From positions 7,459,133 to 7,523,132 of the forward strand of contig JANPWX010000054.1 of assembly GCA_024734555.1 (NCBI GenBank): DNA of 64,000 nt. The letters are read 5' to 3'. Source of the stretch: Trochalopteron elliotii. Its lineage: Eukaryota; Chordata; Aves; Passeriformes; Leiothrichidae. The notes under the pieces are model-generated. The model did not search any database. It saw only the letters and a program-made list of their open reading frames with translations, and was not told the origin of the DNA. Position numbers and translations under genes: made by a program. Of this stretch, positions 1-13,300 are shown piece by piece; the stretch's first letter is position 1, and each line of letters opens with the position of its first letter.

Positions 1-3000
1 GTAGACTCAAGCTGGCAATTCTGTGTAAAAGGGGCTGCAGTGTGAGGGCTAATGCAGAACTTTGAGTCAGTTCAGCTGCATAACAAATGGCGTACATGAT
101 GACTTGTATCGCCCGAGAGGGGCTTCTGCCTTATTCTCCGACTACATTGTATTCGATTATGCATCTTAAATATTTTTAATTGTTAAGAACAGAATAAATT
201 AAGAATAAATTAATTGCAGATTTTTATTACTTTAGACTATTGGTAAGGAATTTTTAACTGAAAGTATTCATCTGGGTTTAACCCAGTTTCTTTCTGTATA
301 CTTTCTCTTCCAGTTTATGAACATACTGTGCTTTTGGCATAATGACAGACTTTAAGTGAGAAGCTCTTAGAAATCTTGTAGAACACTGTACTAGTGGTGG
401 CTGGCCTGTGTCTGTGATGTCGTTTATCATCTTTAGTTTCCAGTGCTTGCCAAAATACCTGATCAGCAGATAGGTGATTCAGTCTTAGTAAGTCCTCCTT
501 CAACCTTATAAGCAAATTCTTCCTTTCAGAGGATTGCTAATAATGTAGCTTCATGCCACAAAAATGGGCCAGCATAATTCAGAAAAGGCACGTTTACTTT
601 TTCCATTTCACGTGGACATGAAATGAATCATAAGATTCAATATAGATGGAGTATTTCTACGGCTGTTCTGTCTGTGCTTGTTAATTTTATTTTTACATTT
701 TAATTTTACATTAAAATTTTGAGGGGTAGTTGCTACCTTTGATAATCAGTACTGACTTCTCTCTCAACAAATGTCCCTGTTTGACTGTGGGATGATCTGG
801 GAGATGTTGGGAACTCTGAATGCTCTGCACTGCTGAGACCTTGTCAGTCTCATCCCCGAAGCCATCACGTAGTGACACAACCTCTGACTTGCTCGTGCAG
901 TTAGGCAGGACATATATGCCTTCTGAATTCTTAAAATTGGTGTTGTTGATGCCCCAAGGTACTGCCCAACACTCTGCTTCCACCCTTTCATTGTCCCTGG
1001 GAAGCACTGGTAGTGTGCTTTGTAGGCTTACTTCACTTAAACTGCTACTTGATCTTAGACATGCTAAAAGTTAAAAATATAAGCCTGCTATAATAAATTT
1101 ATTTGCAAAGTTCCATGCAAGGTGTAGGAACATGAAATTGGGATTGCAATAAAGTGCAGCCTCATGCTGTGTTTCATCTCAATGTTGTTTTCATAATTGC
1201 CTGTTAGAGTTATTGGAAACTGGTAGAATGGCAGCAAAATGCTGCTTTGTAAAGTAAATTTTAAAATCAGATCAGAAACATGTTTTCTTTTTCTTTAAAA
1301 ATTTTGAAAGATGGTTAGGGTGGTTGAAGTAATTTTTCTTTCATGTAGCTATAAATTGTACTTTCTCACTATTCAATATACAGTTACTGCATTATCTTGA
1401 GTTATTCACAGAGACTGCATTAAGTCTAAGTTTATTACTTACAGCATTTGATTGAAACTGCCAAGCTATTGACATGTGGCTTCACAGAAACTCATCTGGA
1501 CAATAGCTATCCTGTTCAACTCTCCAACATACAAATACTTGCTTAGGCCATCAGTGAGAAATCAGCTAAAGACTTCTGTGTTCCTGAGGTACATGTAATG
1601 TACAAGTGTACAATGTAAAAAGGAGAATGGCTTATAATTTCTCTGTTGAATAGTTTAGTGCCTGATAACAGCTATCAAAACCTACCAAGTAATATTTTTA
1701 AAACTGCTATTTACAATTTCAGAGACTTCTACGGGGTATACGCTTAAAATGAATATGAAAGGATTGAACTGATAAGCTACGAAACATTTTGATCATTTTG
1801 TGTTGAGTATTTAAGAATAATTTCCTTTTTACTCAATATGAGATATGCGAGTCCAAAAAAAGTGATGAAGCTATACAACCCACACTGAAGCTGGATGATT
1901 TTGAATAAAGTATCTAGCAGAGATAATGGTCTTAGCTTTAGTGGAGGGCTGCTTCCCCTAGATAGTAATTCAGACAGTTATTTCTGTCACAGCTAGCTGA
2001 ATGGCAACATAATTTTCAGTGAAACTATTGTAATTCAAACAAGTCTGTGTGTATTGAAGGATTCAAGATGAAAAATGCAGATCTGTTTTTGACTTAAGGT
2101 CAAATAAAAGTTGACAAAAGCATGAGGATAGAGGAATACTTCAGAAGATGTTAGATGCTGTGGAAAATGTAATGAGCTGAGACAGGTTTAGTTTTTCCAC
2201 TTAATGTAAGCACTAACTACTGCATTAAAGAAAGTAGTGCATTTTCCTAAAAACTGTACCGCATATTTTTTCCAAGAATGTGTAGATCCATTTCTTTGAG
2301 ATGAAACTTCTATTCAAAAACTACTTTGAAAGTATTTTTCAGTCTTTTTTTACTAAGATGCAGTTAGTGTCCCTCTTTGGTACATTCCAATCGATTGGAA
2401 CTCACTGCATTCCTTAAAGAAGTATTTCAAGAAAATGGACTGCATTTAATGAAGGCATCGCTTGCTGTGTTGCTGTTTTTTTCCATTACATTTCACTTCC
2501 TCAACGCAGCACCTTTGGCTTTTGTCTTTTATGACCTTGTTCAGGGGAAGTTCACTCTTGTGAAGTTAATTCTGGTCCCCTCTCTTAGTGTGGTCTTTGT
2601 ATTCCACAGAGATTCGGGTCAGGCTTTATTTCTATCCATCTTTCTGAACTAGTTCACTTACCTCTTCTTGATTTATGCTTGGTGGCAGTGTTCTCTTCCC
2701 ATCTACCCCAAATAGATTTGTGAATACTTAATTGCCTGTTACCTAAGGTGTAGCAGCCCTTTGAGAAGTATGCTACATAAAGTCAAGCCTGTTCTAAGCA
2801 TATAGTAAAGTGAAAAAGCATTGGGGTTTTTCCTACCCCCTGAGTAACTCTCCAGGCCATGAGGAGCTGAGCCTGCTGGCTGATATAAGTACCAGAAAAC
2901 ACACTGTGTGCATGGAATAATAACTCACCCAGTTCATCTGTTGGCATGTAAATGTGACTTGACTTTTTAGAGGTTCACCTTCCTCGAAGCAGTGAACATT

Positions 3001-6000
3001 ATGATGGCAAAGGAGAGGAGCTACACCTCTAAGTATTGCTCTGATTACCTGTAAAGGGCTTATAGGGCACAAAAGAGGAGAGACTAGGCTTAGTGGGAAA
3101 TCAGATTTTTTTATATGACTTAATGGCACCCTCCATTCAGTTGGAGGAGAGGATGTAGTTGGCCTGCCTAAAAAACCCTCAATATCATAATGATACTGCT
3201 ATAACACATGCAATTAGGAGGCCACTGACATCAAGCTTGCTCATATTTTTCAGACCTCATAGAGGCCAGTTGCTGAGTCTGATTTTTGTTGCCGCAGTGA
3301 TTGGTACCTGTATTAGACTGGCAAAATTATTTTTCCACCTGGTTGAGTAACACAGAAAACTGTTAATATTTTCCCTCTTTCTCTTCCTTTATTTCTCTAG
3401 TGATGGTAATGTAGGCCCATTCTGTGCATAGTGAATTTTAAGCAGTGCCTGAAGTGAATTTTGGAACTGAAGCAGTTGGGGACAGAAGCACACATTACTG
3501 TTCCCTTGCAAGTGTTCTTGGAATAGCTGTCAAGGACGAAGCATAGCTCCTTCTGGTGTCTGGCTTCTGTGGGGAAGATTTAATTTCAAGCATTCAGGAG
3601 AATGCTGCTTTAGTGAACAGTTTGGATTTTTACTGATGGCATTATCATTTGGTATGCATAAGTAGGATGTTTTAAGTGGGATCACTGTTAAGTTTCCTTG
3701 CTGGCTCATGACCGGTTGTTGCTAAGAGATGTTCACACGTATTTGCTGTGTGAGGGAGTTCATCTCTGTTATGTAGATTTTGATAGCACAATCCAGAAAA
3801 TATGAATATGCTAATGATTGAGAAGTACAGAGTGGGGGAAAAGCATGAAATTAAAAGCTCTACATTTTTTTTTTCCAAAATTAGATTCTATAATAATTTT
3901 GTGTTGTTATTACAGCCATTTTCTGAAATATTTCTCTGGTCTTCTGAAGTGGAGCTTTCTAAAGGGTGGCGAGGTCATGCCATGCATACCAGAAATCGTT
4001 ACTGAATGGGAAGGTGGCATCCAGAATGGCTGGTGGTGTGAGCCTTCAGCACTGGTGTGGACTGAGCCCTTGCAGCAAATAATAGTTCCAGGAATGGTGG
4101 TTATATTTGTGTTCTGGTAGAAATTCTTGACGAGGTACAGTGAGGGCAGGGTGTAAGGGTAGGGTTTCTCTTGCCTAGGGCACAATGTTTATCCACTGTT
4201 AAGTGCATCTGAACCCCCACTACTTCAGTGAGCATTGCCTATTGATTTCCATGTCTCTGTGCTTCTTATCAGTGGGTGGCATCAGATGGTGGAAAATGAA
4301 GCATTACTGGAAGCGTTTCTAAGTAGAGCTTAGAAACTGTGGTATTTTAGTGGTGTTTGGAATCGGAAGTGAGCAAATAAAATGATGTCCTTCTTTCCAC
4401 ATTTTTTCACCTGAAAAAATAAAACCACAAAATTGTGATGTTGATGCTGTTTTTAAAGGGTAGAATTTGTTTACTTTTCTGCCTTTAGACCTATAAGTCA
4501 TGCAGCTGTCATGAATTTCAAATGGCATTTCTGTGGCCTTAAAACAAGGCATTTTTCCATGTTCCTCAATTTAAAGGTGAGCTGAAATGGTTCATTTAAA
4601 TTGGAACCACCCTTTTAAAGAAAATGTTTATTATGGCAATAATGATGATTCTTCATAGTAGTAATTTTATCATAATGAATAATGATTTCACTTCTGGTTG
4701 TTTTAGGAAGTTAAATATTGGTTTCCAGAGAAATAAAAAACAAGTCTCCCAGCACTGACCTTGTATAATTCATGCATACCCTTTTTTCAAGCATTTTTTT
4801 TTCTGAGTCATCAAAATACCTTTTCACTTTGAAAATGCCTTCTTGCTGTTTTTATAGATATAAATGTATTCAGTTCCAGCAGTCCAGCAAATAATAGGTT
4901 TGGTCTGTGAGTTTCAGGTAAAGGAAACAACTTTTTCATTGAAGAAATAGATTTCAGTTTCAGGCTTGGAAGAAGTAATCTCAGACTGTACAGATACTGT
5001 TCTAATTAGGAAAAATTATCTTGGCTGTGTGTCCTTAATTGTTCTCTAAATGTCAGATGGTAATGACCAACTCAATACAGGCATAAAAATAACCACAATT
5101 CACTGGTTTGACTTTGAAATAATATTGAAGTGCTTTGACTCTGGAAATACTAAAAAAGGTCACTGAAGAGCTAGTGAATGAACAATATGCCATAACTGCA
5201 GAAGTAACAGACAGAAGATGATGATTTACTGAGCTAGGAAAACATTCCAACATAATGTATAAGTTGGGCAGTGTTTTTAAAAAGCAAATTAAACTATCTC
5301 CTTCTGGGCTAATTGTGCTAAAATTTCCCAAAGTTTTAAACAAATTGTCTTCTTGTGGAATTGTGTGAACAGAATATATTTTGGGTGGTAAGTAGCCCCA
5401 ACAGCCCTGCATCCCTTTGAAGCTGCCTCTTAATGGGAATTGTCCACCGCCATTTTGACTGTTCAGATTGACTATAGCAGTGATACAGAAAAACACCTGA
5501 AGTGCTATTTTGATTCTGTTGGACTGGGAGACTTGAATATCTTTTTCAGTTATATTCTGAAAGGTGAATGTCCCCTGCAGCTGAGGTGTATGTTGGGCAA
5601 TATACAGTTGCCATGGTCTTATATGTAGCCTGGTATAAGTCATTTGGCTTTTACATGGTCATGGATCAATAAGTAAGGAAATCCTTATGAGCAGGGTTAG
5701 AACAGGGGAAGTGTGAGTTTTAGTGCTGCAGTCCTCTGGAAAAATAACCATACTCTTTTAATGATTGCAAGGTAAGAGTGCACTGAGAGCAAGGCAGAGT
5801 TTTATCCACTTCAGTCAACTACATTGCTTCTAATCTTGTGGAGGGCCCTCAAAATGTCTTCTCTAGTTCTGGCTTAACATGAATTTATCGGCCTTTAAGG
5901 GCTCAGCACAACTTGAAGAGTTGTCTTGGTTCCCCTGTTGTTTCAAGCTCCTGTTTTGTCGCATGCTGGGTAATTTGTGTTTGTAAGTGCTTACACAAGT

Positions 6001-9000
6001 GAATGTCCATCAGTTATTCAATTACAGTCACCAGAAATACCGGTTGCTTCAAATTCCATACCTGAGAAATCATGTGGTTTATTTGATAGATCCGTACAAA
6101 GTACGGAGAACTGGGATGGTTGAGCTCTGAAACCTTGTCAGTAGTGCCAGATTGGTGATGAGTGGTAAGTAGATATCTGAGAGTAGTTAAAGGCCCAATT
6201 TCAGAAGCTGTCAGAGGCCCTTCAATCTAGATTCCTAATAGAAAATTCCCAAGCTGTATCTTGCTTATGTAGTAGGTTTTCAATGACTGCTGGCATGGAG
6301 TACAAAGTAACATTCTTACTGAGTAATGAGGCTCTGCTCAGGTCTACCAATGCAACAGCATCTACCTGTAAAATAATTTAAAATGGTATTTAAAAAGACT
6401 AGGGGTTGTTGTTTCTTTTTCCAGGGACCAAGGAAAGACCTGTTTTGTAAAACTCTTGGGCAGTATTTGGGCAGTATTTTAATTTCCAGTGTTTCCTAAG
6501 TGGTGAGAAATAAAATAGAGGCTATCAATGTAGTTCTAACACACAGACTGTGCAATGCTAGCTGCTCTCCAGTAAATTCCTAAGGCCAGAGTCTTTTTAT
6601 TGCTTAGAAAATTGTGACTACAAGATACATTTATTCCTAATATTGGATCACCTCTTCAAGATATTAATATTGTCTGGCATTTTTTGGCATGATTAGCCAT
6701 TATATCTAGACATAAGATAAAACCACAACTGAGAATGTTAGTGGTGGCAGTTAAATATAAGTGTAATAATTCAAGGAAATGCCTTCCCAAGGACAGCTCT
6801 GCCTGTGCTTGATACCAAATGGGGAAGCTCAGTAAAATAGTAAAAGATCAGTTTTTGTCAGTGTGGAAGGGTCTTGCCCTGAAAGGTCTGTGGGCAGATC
6901 TGTTCTTGCATTTGTGCATTGAGGTGCCTTGCTGCATGTGCTTGTGCTTGCAGCCATTCTCTTGTATTTGGTTGCCCATCCTGCTTTCCCACACCTCTCC
7001 CTTTTCAGCTACATGGTTAGAAACATCTGTCCAAAGCTAGTCCAGAGCCGTGACCAATTTACCAAGAGTAAATTATGCACTTGATAACAACAACTCTGCC
7101 ACTGTATCCTCCTGAAAGCTAGTCTTGAGTTTTCATGTCTTTGCCCCCAAATATTACAAATGTCCTCCTTGAAAATTTATATCATATTTCTATATGCCTC
7201 CTGAACCTCTATTTCACCAAGGCTTCTTGTTTTCCTTCAGAAATACTTTTTGTTTGTGTGTTTTTTTGGTCGTCCTCCTCCTTCAAAGAGATTGAAGGCG
7301 TTGAAAGCAGCTTATGGCATTAGACGCTTTTAAGCCACTTTTACGCCTTAGATAATTTTGCATTTCCCTTACTTCCTTTGTCCCACAAAATAAAATGCTC
7401 CCCTGACTTCAAAACCAAAAGCACAGTTCTGAAGTGAAAAGCAAGGATGTGTGATAATGGATAGATATACTAAGGCAAAACCCTTTCAGGGCTTTTTCAG
7501 TAGTAGTATCCTTTCCCTGAAGTGCATTTACTGTGGTCCTGTATTTAATTGGTCTGTATTTTGTTGCTAACTTAAGATCTCCTGGAATAATATACTGAGC
7601 TCCATCATATTAGGAAATAAGTACTTTATTTAATTTAAGAAAAAGCTGAAGGCATTTTAAGGCAGTCTTCTCTTGCACAAAGTTGGTTTAAAAAATAAAC
7701 CAATTTTTGTAATGGTAGTTCTGTGAAGAAAATCAACAAGTATGCACACAGGAAAAATATTTTATACTTGCTTGGTATGTTATTAAATGTACTCTGTCTT
7801 ATTTCTAAGCTAAAAATGGAAACTTAAATTGAGGGAAATCTCAGCTTCAGGTCTTGGGGAATAATCACATATTTGAATTTTGGCCAGTAGTGAAAAATTT
7901 CACTTGTTTAACAGAGAACTGAATTAAGTGGAAACAACAGAAATAAGGAAGGGCCCAAGGTGCTGCTGAAATGACAGAAATAGCTGAAATCAGTTGAGAG
8001 TTTAGGGGGCAGGGTAAAGCTCTGCTAGGGTTAAAACTTCAGATTGTCGTAAGCTTTGCTATGTGAACAGTTATTACTGTGAGGCTGAATTTCAGCAGTG
8101 AGAAGCGACTTTCCAGTGAGGGCTGTACAAAACCTCTGAGAGTCTTCCATAGTTTTTGATGTCAGGTAAGAAATAGCAGGAATTATTTATAGTGTTCTGA
8201 GATCTGGAGATAATATTTAGGTCCTGCTGAACTAAAGATAGAAATTCTACTAGGTCAAAATTGTGGCAGCAATTAATTTCATAGTCTTGCATGAGGAAGA
8301 AGAAATAAAAGGTATGTGAGGGAGCAAAGTAGAAAAAGCTTTTATTTGCTTGTCATATCCTTAAGGCTTTCCCAAAATAAAAAACTCATTGTGCATTGTG
8401 ACTCTGTGAGTTTTACATCATGTGAATATCCTTACCAAGTAATCTGTTTCCCTGTTCTGTCATCTTAAGGACACATTCTCGCCATTTCTGGCTTCAGAGT
8501 ATAAATGGGAAATTTTTGCTTGCTCACCAGTGATTTATTGTTCGAGTACAACTAGAACAATAATAATCTGTTTTTAAAAAAATCTATAAAATTAGCAAGT
8601 AAACAGATAATGTCTTGACTACGAAGATGCAGAAGTTTATTAAAGGACATCATGCCAGGCTGAAGTGAAATTCAAAAGTTCTTGGTGTATAGTCATGTGT
8701 TTTTCACTTCAAATGAGAAAACTACGTAAAAAAAGTATTCTTTATATTTTATTCTCAATGGATAAGAGGCTTTCCATACCTTCTTATAAATCTGTCTTTA
8801 ACAGAACCTAAACTGATCTGAGGATTCATTAGGATTTAAATTGTGTTCTTCCACCTGTGTCTGCCATTCTAATTAGAGATTTCAAAACTAAGGTGAATTG
8901 TATATAGAATTCATAACTGAATTATAAGTAGAATTCAATAAAAGTAGTATTTAAATGCTGAGAAAGTAAGGTAGCTTGTGTGAGACAAAAATATAATTCT

Positions 9001-10343
9001 AATTTTGTCTTGCATGCAAGTCAACATTGCCAAAGCCTTCAATTTTACTGTTTTGTTATATCTTAGGGTTCATGCAAAATTGTTTGTTGTGTGTTGATGA
9101 AATATATGCAGGAAATATATGCCACCTTCAAATTTTTTGTATTAATCCAGACAAAACTGCTTTTTTACAATACTGCACACAGTTACAAAAACTTAGTGCT
9201 CTTAATCCCTTGAGAAGTCACTAAACTCTCAATAAGGGCTTAAATTTCTAATGATTTCTCATCTGGCAGGCTGATAGCAAATATAACTTGAAGGCTCAGT
9301 AAGCGCCTCCTTCCATTATTCTTGATATGAGCAGTGCTATGATTTCTAATCTTTTAAGTTTCAGATATATAAATACCTCAATTTTGCACTCTGTTTTACA
9401 TCAGTCAGCTAAGTCAAAGTGATCCACAGGAAACTGGCATTGAAGTAGTTATGTCTGATCAGAACTGGAAGCAGAACCAATTTCTAAGAAGCACTTAAAT
9501 TCAGGTTTATATTGATAATAAGTCTCTGATCTCTTTAGTATATAAGAATCCAAGAGAAATTTGGAACTTTTCTCCGTCTTGTCTCTCCCCTAATGTGACT
9601 TTCTGTGCAATATCTGTAGAAAAAGCAACTGTAATAATACCGAACTTATCTATTTCAAATGTCGGTCTAAAAATGAATGCCAGGTTACTAAGCAGTGGTA
9701 TTAGAAACTGTTGCCTTTTATTTCTAATTGGGACAAGATCGTAATTGCTGCCATAAATTACTAGATTCTTTGGCTGGTGGTTTACTTCATCTTTTGCAGC
9801 TATTTTGGACCCGAGAGTCTGCAGCAACATTTTCCAGTTCTGTGTGTTTTGGCACTTCCAAGGAGTACAGATGGATTTCTCTGGCACCTGTTGTTGTACA
9901 TTCTGCCTCAGTAACATCCAGAAGGACTGATGTAACCTACTTGAAAAGAAGTAATGATGGACTGTATTTTTCATCACATCTTAGCTATCCTTTCATTGTG
10001 ACCCAAATGTGACTTAGGGAACAGTGTAGTGGTATCGGTGCAGGGAGGAGTCTTTTCGGAGAAGGATGAACTTCCACATGGTTGTGCAAACGTACTCCTT
10101 AGTATGTAATGGAAGATTTCATGCTCAAGTTCTTACCAGGCCCAAATCTTCGCTCAGAGAAAGGGATCTTCTGTCTCAACCCCACAAGGCTGCCTGTTAC
10201 TTCTCTTTTAAGCATTTCAGTGAAGAATCTACTATTTAATCTAGAGTGATCTAAAGTGTTCTTTTAAAATTTTTTCTGGATCAAATAGATGGGCTGCATT
10301 GTGCCTGTCTGATTGCATCTTTTCAGTGCTAAATTTATCTGGT

Positions 10344-10372
10344 GTCTGCAGAGATGTGTACATCTTGCAGAC
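10344..10372. repeat. Imperfect inverted repeat (hairpin)
   Basis: The left arm GTCTGCAGAGATGT (10344-10357) pairs with the right arm ACATCTTGCAGAC (10360-10372). There is a single-nucleotide bulge and only GT between the arms. A two-nucleotide spacer is too tight for RNA folding without opening the closing pairs, so this is best read as a quasi-palindrome in DNA. Confidence 0.7.
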
Positions 10373-13300
10373 CCAGTTTGATACTGCATTATTGAAGAAT
10401 TTTTAATTCTTACCATGGCTCAGACTGTAGTGAATAATTCATTTACTACTGTATTAAGGCTAACTTCTACTACAGAGACTTTTCTGTGCCTCTTTTTCTC
10501 TCTTTTCCCTTTTCCTCACTTTTTCCATAGCAATTACTTGGTGTCTGGCAACCTGCTCAGGAAACCGCTGACTGGAGAGCCTGTATGGTGGTCCCTCTTG
10601 TCATTTTAATGACACTGGAACCAAAAGCAATTACAGATTTCTCTGTAGGATACCCTTTAGCTCCAGTTTCCTTACTCCCTGCCTCAATTCCAAATCAGAT
10701 CCCACTCCTAGTGCATTTCCAGCCTGGTCAGATGTGTTTCCTTCTCTGAGGTTAAACATCCTGCAGGTGGAGGCTTGCTTTAGAAAGAAAAAGAACAGTG
10801 GTCATAAATAATTCTTTATATGTAAGTTGTCAATGTGACTTCTGAGTTTATTTGTGCATTTTTGGGGTTGATCCTTACAGCAACACTGGACGTAAAACCC
10901 ATCCTGGAGAAGGAGTTTGTTGTCCTTCAGCTGCCTTTTCTTCCAGAGACATCTGTCACATGCAGGACATTAAAAATAACCTAGCGGTTAATAGCCATCT
11001 CAAAATAACAGCCCAGAAAGTATTTAGGAAAAAAGGAAATGAGAACTAAAATTATATTTCTGAAAAGTGTCACTTAATTACTGATTTATTTTAACTTCTG
11101 GAATGATTTCTACTTGGCTGCCTATAGCTGTTTTAGCCAAAACCAGTATGTCTAAGACTGTGGGTACATTTTTAGAGCTACATTGAGCTGTCAGCACAGA
11201 ACCACAGCCCTGCAAGAACTTGATCATGTTTTAGTGTGCCACCAGGCACATTTTTTTCTGTACAGACCAAGATATTAAATGCTATTTAAAATATTTCTTA
11301 TATATACTACTGTCATATTTTTGTGATTATTGTGTTTCTATCAACTGTAGTAAACTTGAGTATTTAATATGAGGCAACATTGTTCTGTGTAATAACAGAA
11401 CTGTAAAACCAAAGTCTGGTTGACAAATCCAATATCCACAATTTGAATGATGTGTAGTTATAGCATGCTTTTCTATTCAATGCAATTTTGCTTAAAAATA
11501 CCAATAGAAAAAAATCCTACTTTAGAATAATAAAAGAAGGTAATTTGCCTGCATTTGAACAACCTTCCATAGGAAAAAAAAAACTGGTAAGATTCAGCAC
11601 CAATTTATTGCAGACCTACTGCAATAACTGCAGTTCCTGGTGTAACTAAAGATATAACCCCAGCTGTATTTTCATTTGTGACTTTTTTGGAGTGTTTCCT
11701 ATGCCTAGGGTGAGAGAAGTTAAACTGTACTTTGAGACAATACAGCAATCTATTTATTCAGTCTGTAGCTAATTCTCTAGGGCTGAGACAGCTCTCATAT
11801 TGGTATTGTCTGTATATAAATTTGAAACATCTTGAGAAAACACAGTGTATGAATTTCATTGAGAAGCAGAGGTAGAACATGTATTTTGCATCATTATTTT
11901 TTTGGAGTAGATTTAATGTAAGTGCTACTGGTGTTGTGTGTCTGAGAATTATCTCGTGTCAGTCACAGAGGACCAATGTGCTAAGGTGCTAACTGGAAAA
12001 TACAATCTTCCTGTACTTCGGCTTGTAGGTGATGATTTTCCAGTGCAGTAAAGCTCAGGTGATGCTTTTTAAATACTTTATTGGAATCTGAAGTTTAATT
12101 TGGTTTGGGGTATTTTTATTTTTAGTATACTCATGGTGGGGACCATTAATCTAATGAGGCAAATGCAGAAGGATGGAAATTTGGTCCTTTATCAGTTACA
12201 AAAGTCATAAAAGTCCTGTGCTGGTCACTGTAGATGCACTTTGTACCGAGGCAACAAATCCTTTTGTTTTCAGTGTGAGGGTTGAGGACAAAGTTTTTTC
12301 TGAAACAAAAAGCTGATGTTTTCAACAGCATGATACTGTGATGCGTCTCTCACCTCTCTCTTTCACTTTGTGTCATTTCTGACATCCCAGCTACTTGAAG
12401 TGATTAAAAGGAGGGATGTAGCCACTGCTGATTGATGGTATCCATTTCTTGCTAAGTGCGAAGCACGCAGGCTGCCTTGCTCTGTGTCCTGTCTTGTCTC
12501 TAGAAAATTAAACAGTGTTAGCAAAGGCCACTTATACCTAGTGGGTCAGTGTCTGCTTGTTATTGCATCCAAAGAAATAGATGGTAAAGAGTGTTCCAAA
12601 TGATAGAAAAATTTTGCTTTGATTTGGAAGTATTTGAGAGTAAGATTTATTGTGGTGATATCTTATGAATACTCTCTACAAGTCATTTACTATGGAGACT
12701 AATGGAATGTGAATATGGGAGTTAGAAAATTGCTTTCTGATGTCATGAGGTGTAATTAGCTGGCAAAATGAGCAAGGTAAGACCAACAAGCCTCCTTAAC
12801 AGGAAGCCAAAGTTATGCATCATGCTGTGCACTTCAGTTTTCAGATGTGCAGTTCTCATTTAAGTGATCTCTTTGCTGTGAAATGTGCCTGACTTGGCAT
12901 TAGCAGGAGTGGCTTCTGGTAGACTACAAAATGTATATTGCAAAGGAAAATGCAACTTAGCTTGTCCTTTGTGAGAACAAGAAGCTGTACTGTAAAGATG
13001 CTTCCTGAGGCTCTGTGAAGATCCTTACATTTCCTCATTGCTCTGGTTCTTGGCCTTTCCACAGAGATTTGCAGCAAAAGGACCTATTGTTCTCTGTGGC
13101 CTGGAGTGATTAGCTGTAGAGATTTATTAACTATCTCAAGCTACTTAATAGCTCAAGGTAATCATTAACACTGGTGACTGAAGGTTAAAGTCTCTGACAA
13201 TTTATAGCATGTCCCCTTCAAATGACTTTTGTGTTCAGGAAGATAGAGAAAAACTGCGTTCTAAGCCTAAAACTTAACAGAAGTTTCCCTGTCCCCTTTC

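Noticed and set aside
9507..9977. 156-codon minus-strand open frame
   Set aside because: No domain or family is recognisable, there is no splice or promoter context, and composition matches chance translation of AT-rich DNA.
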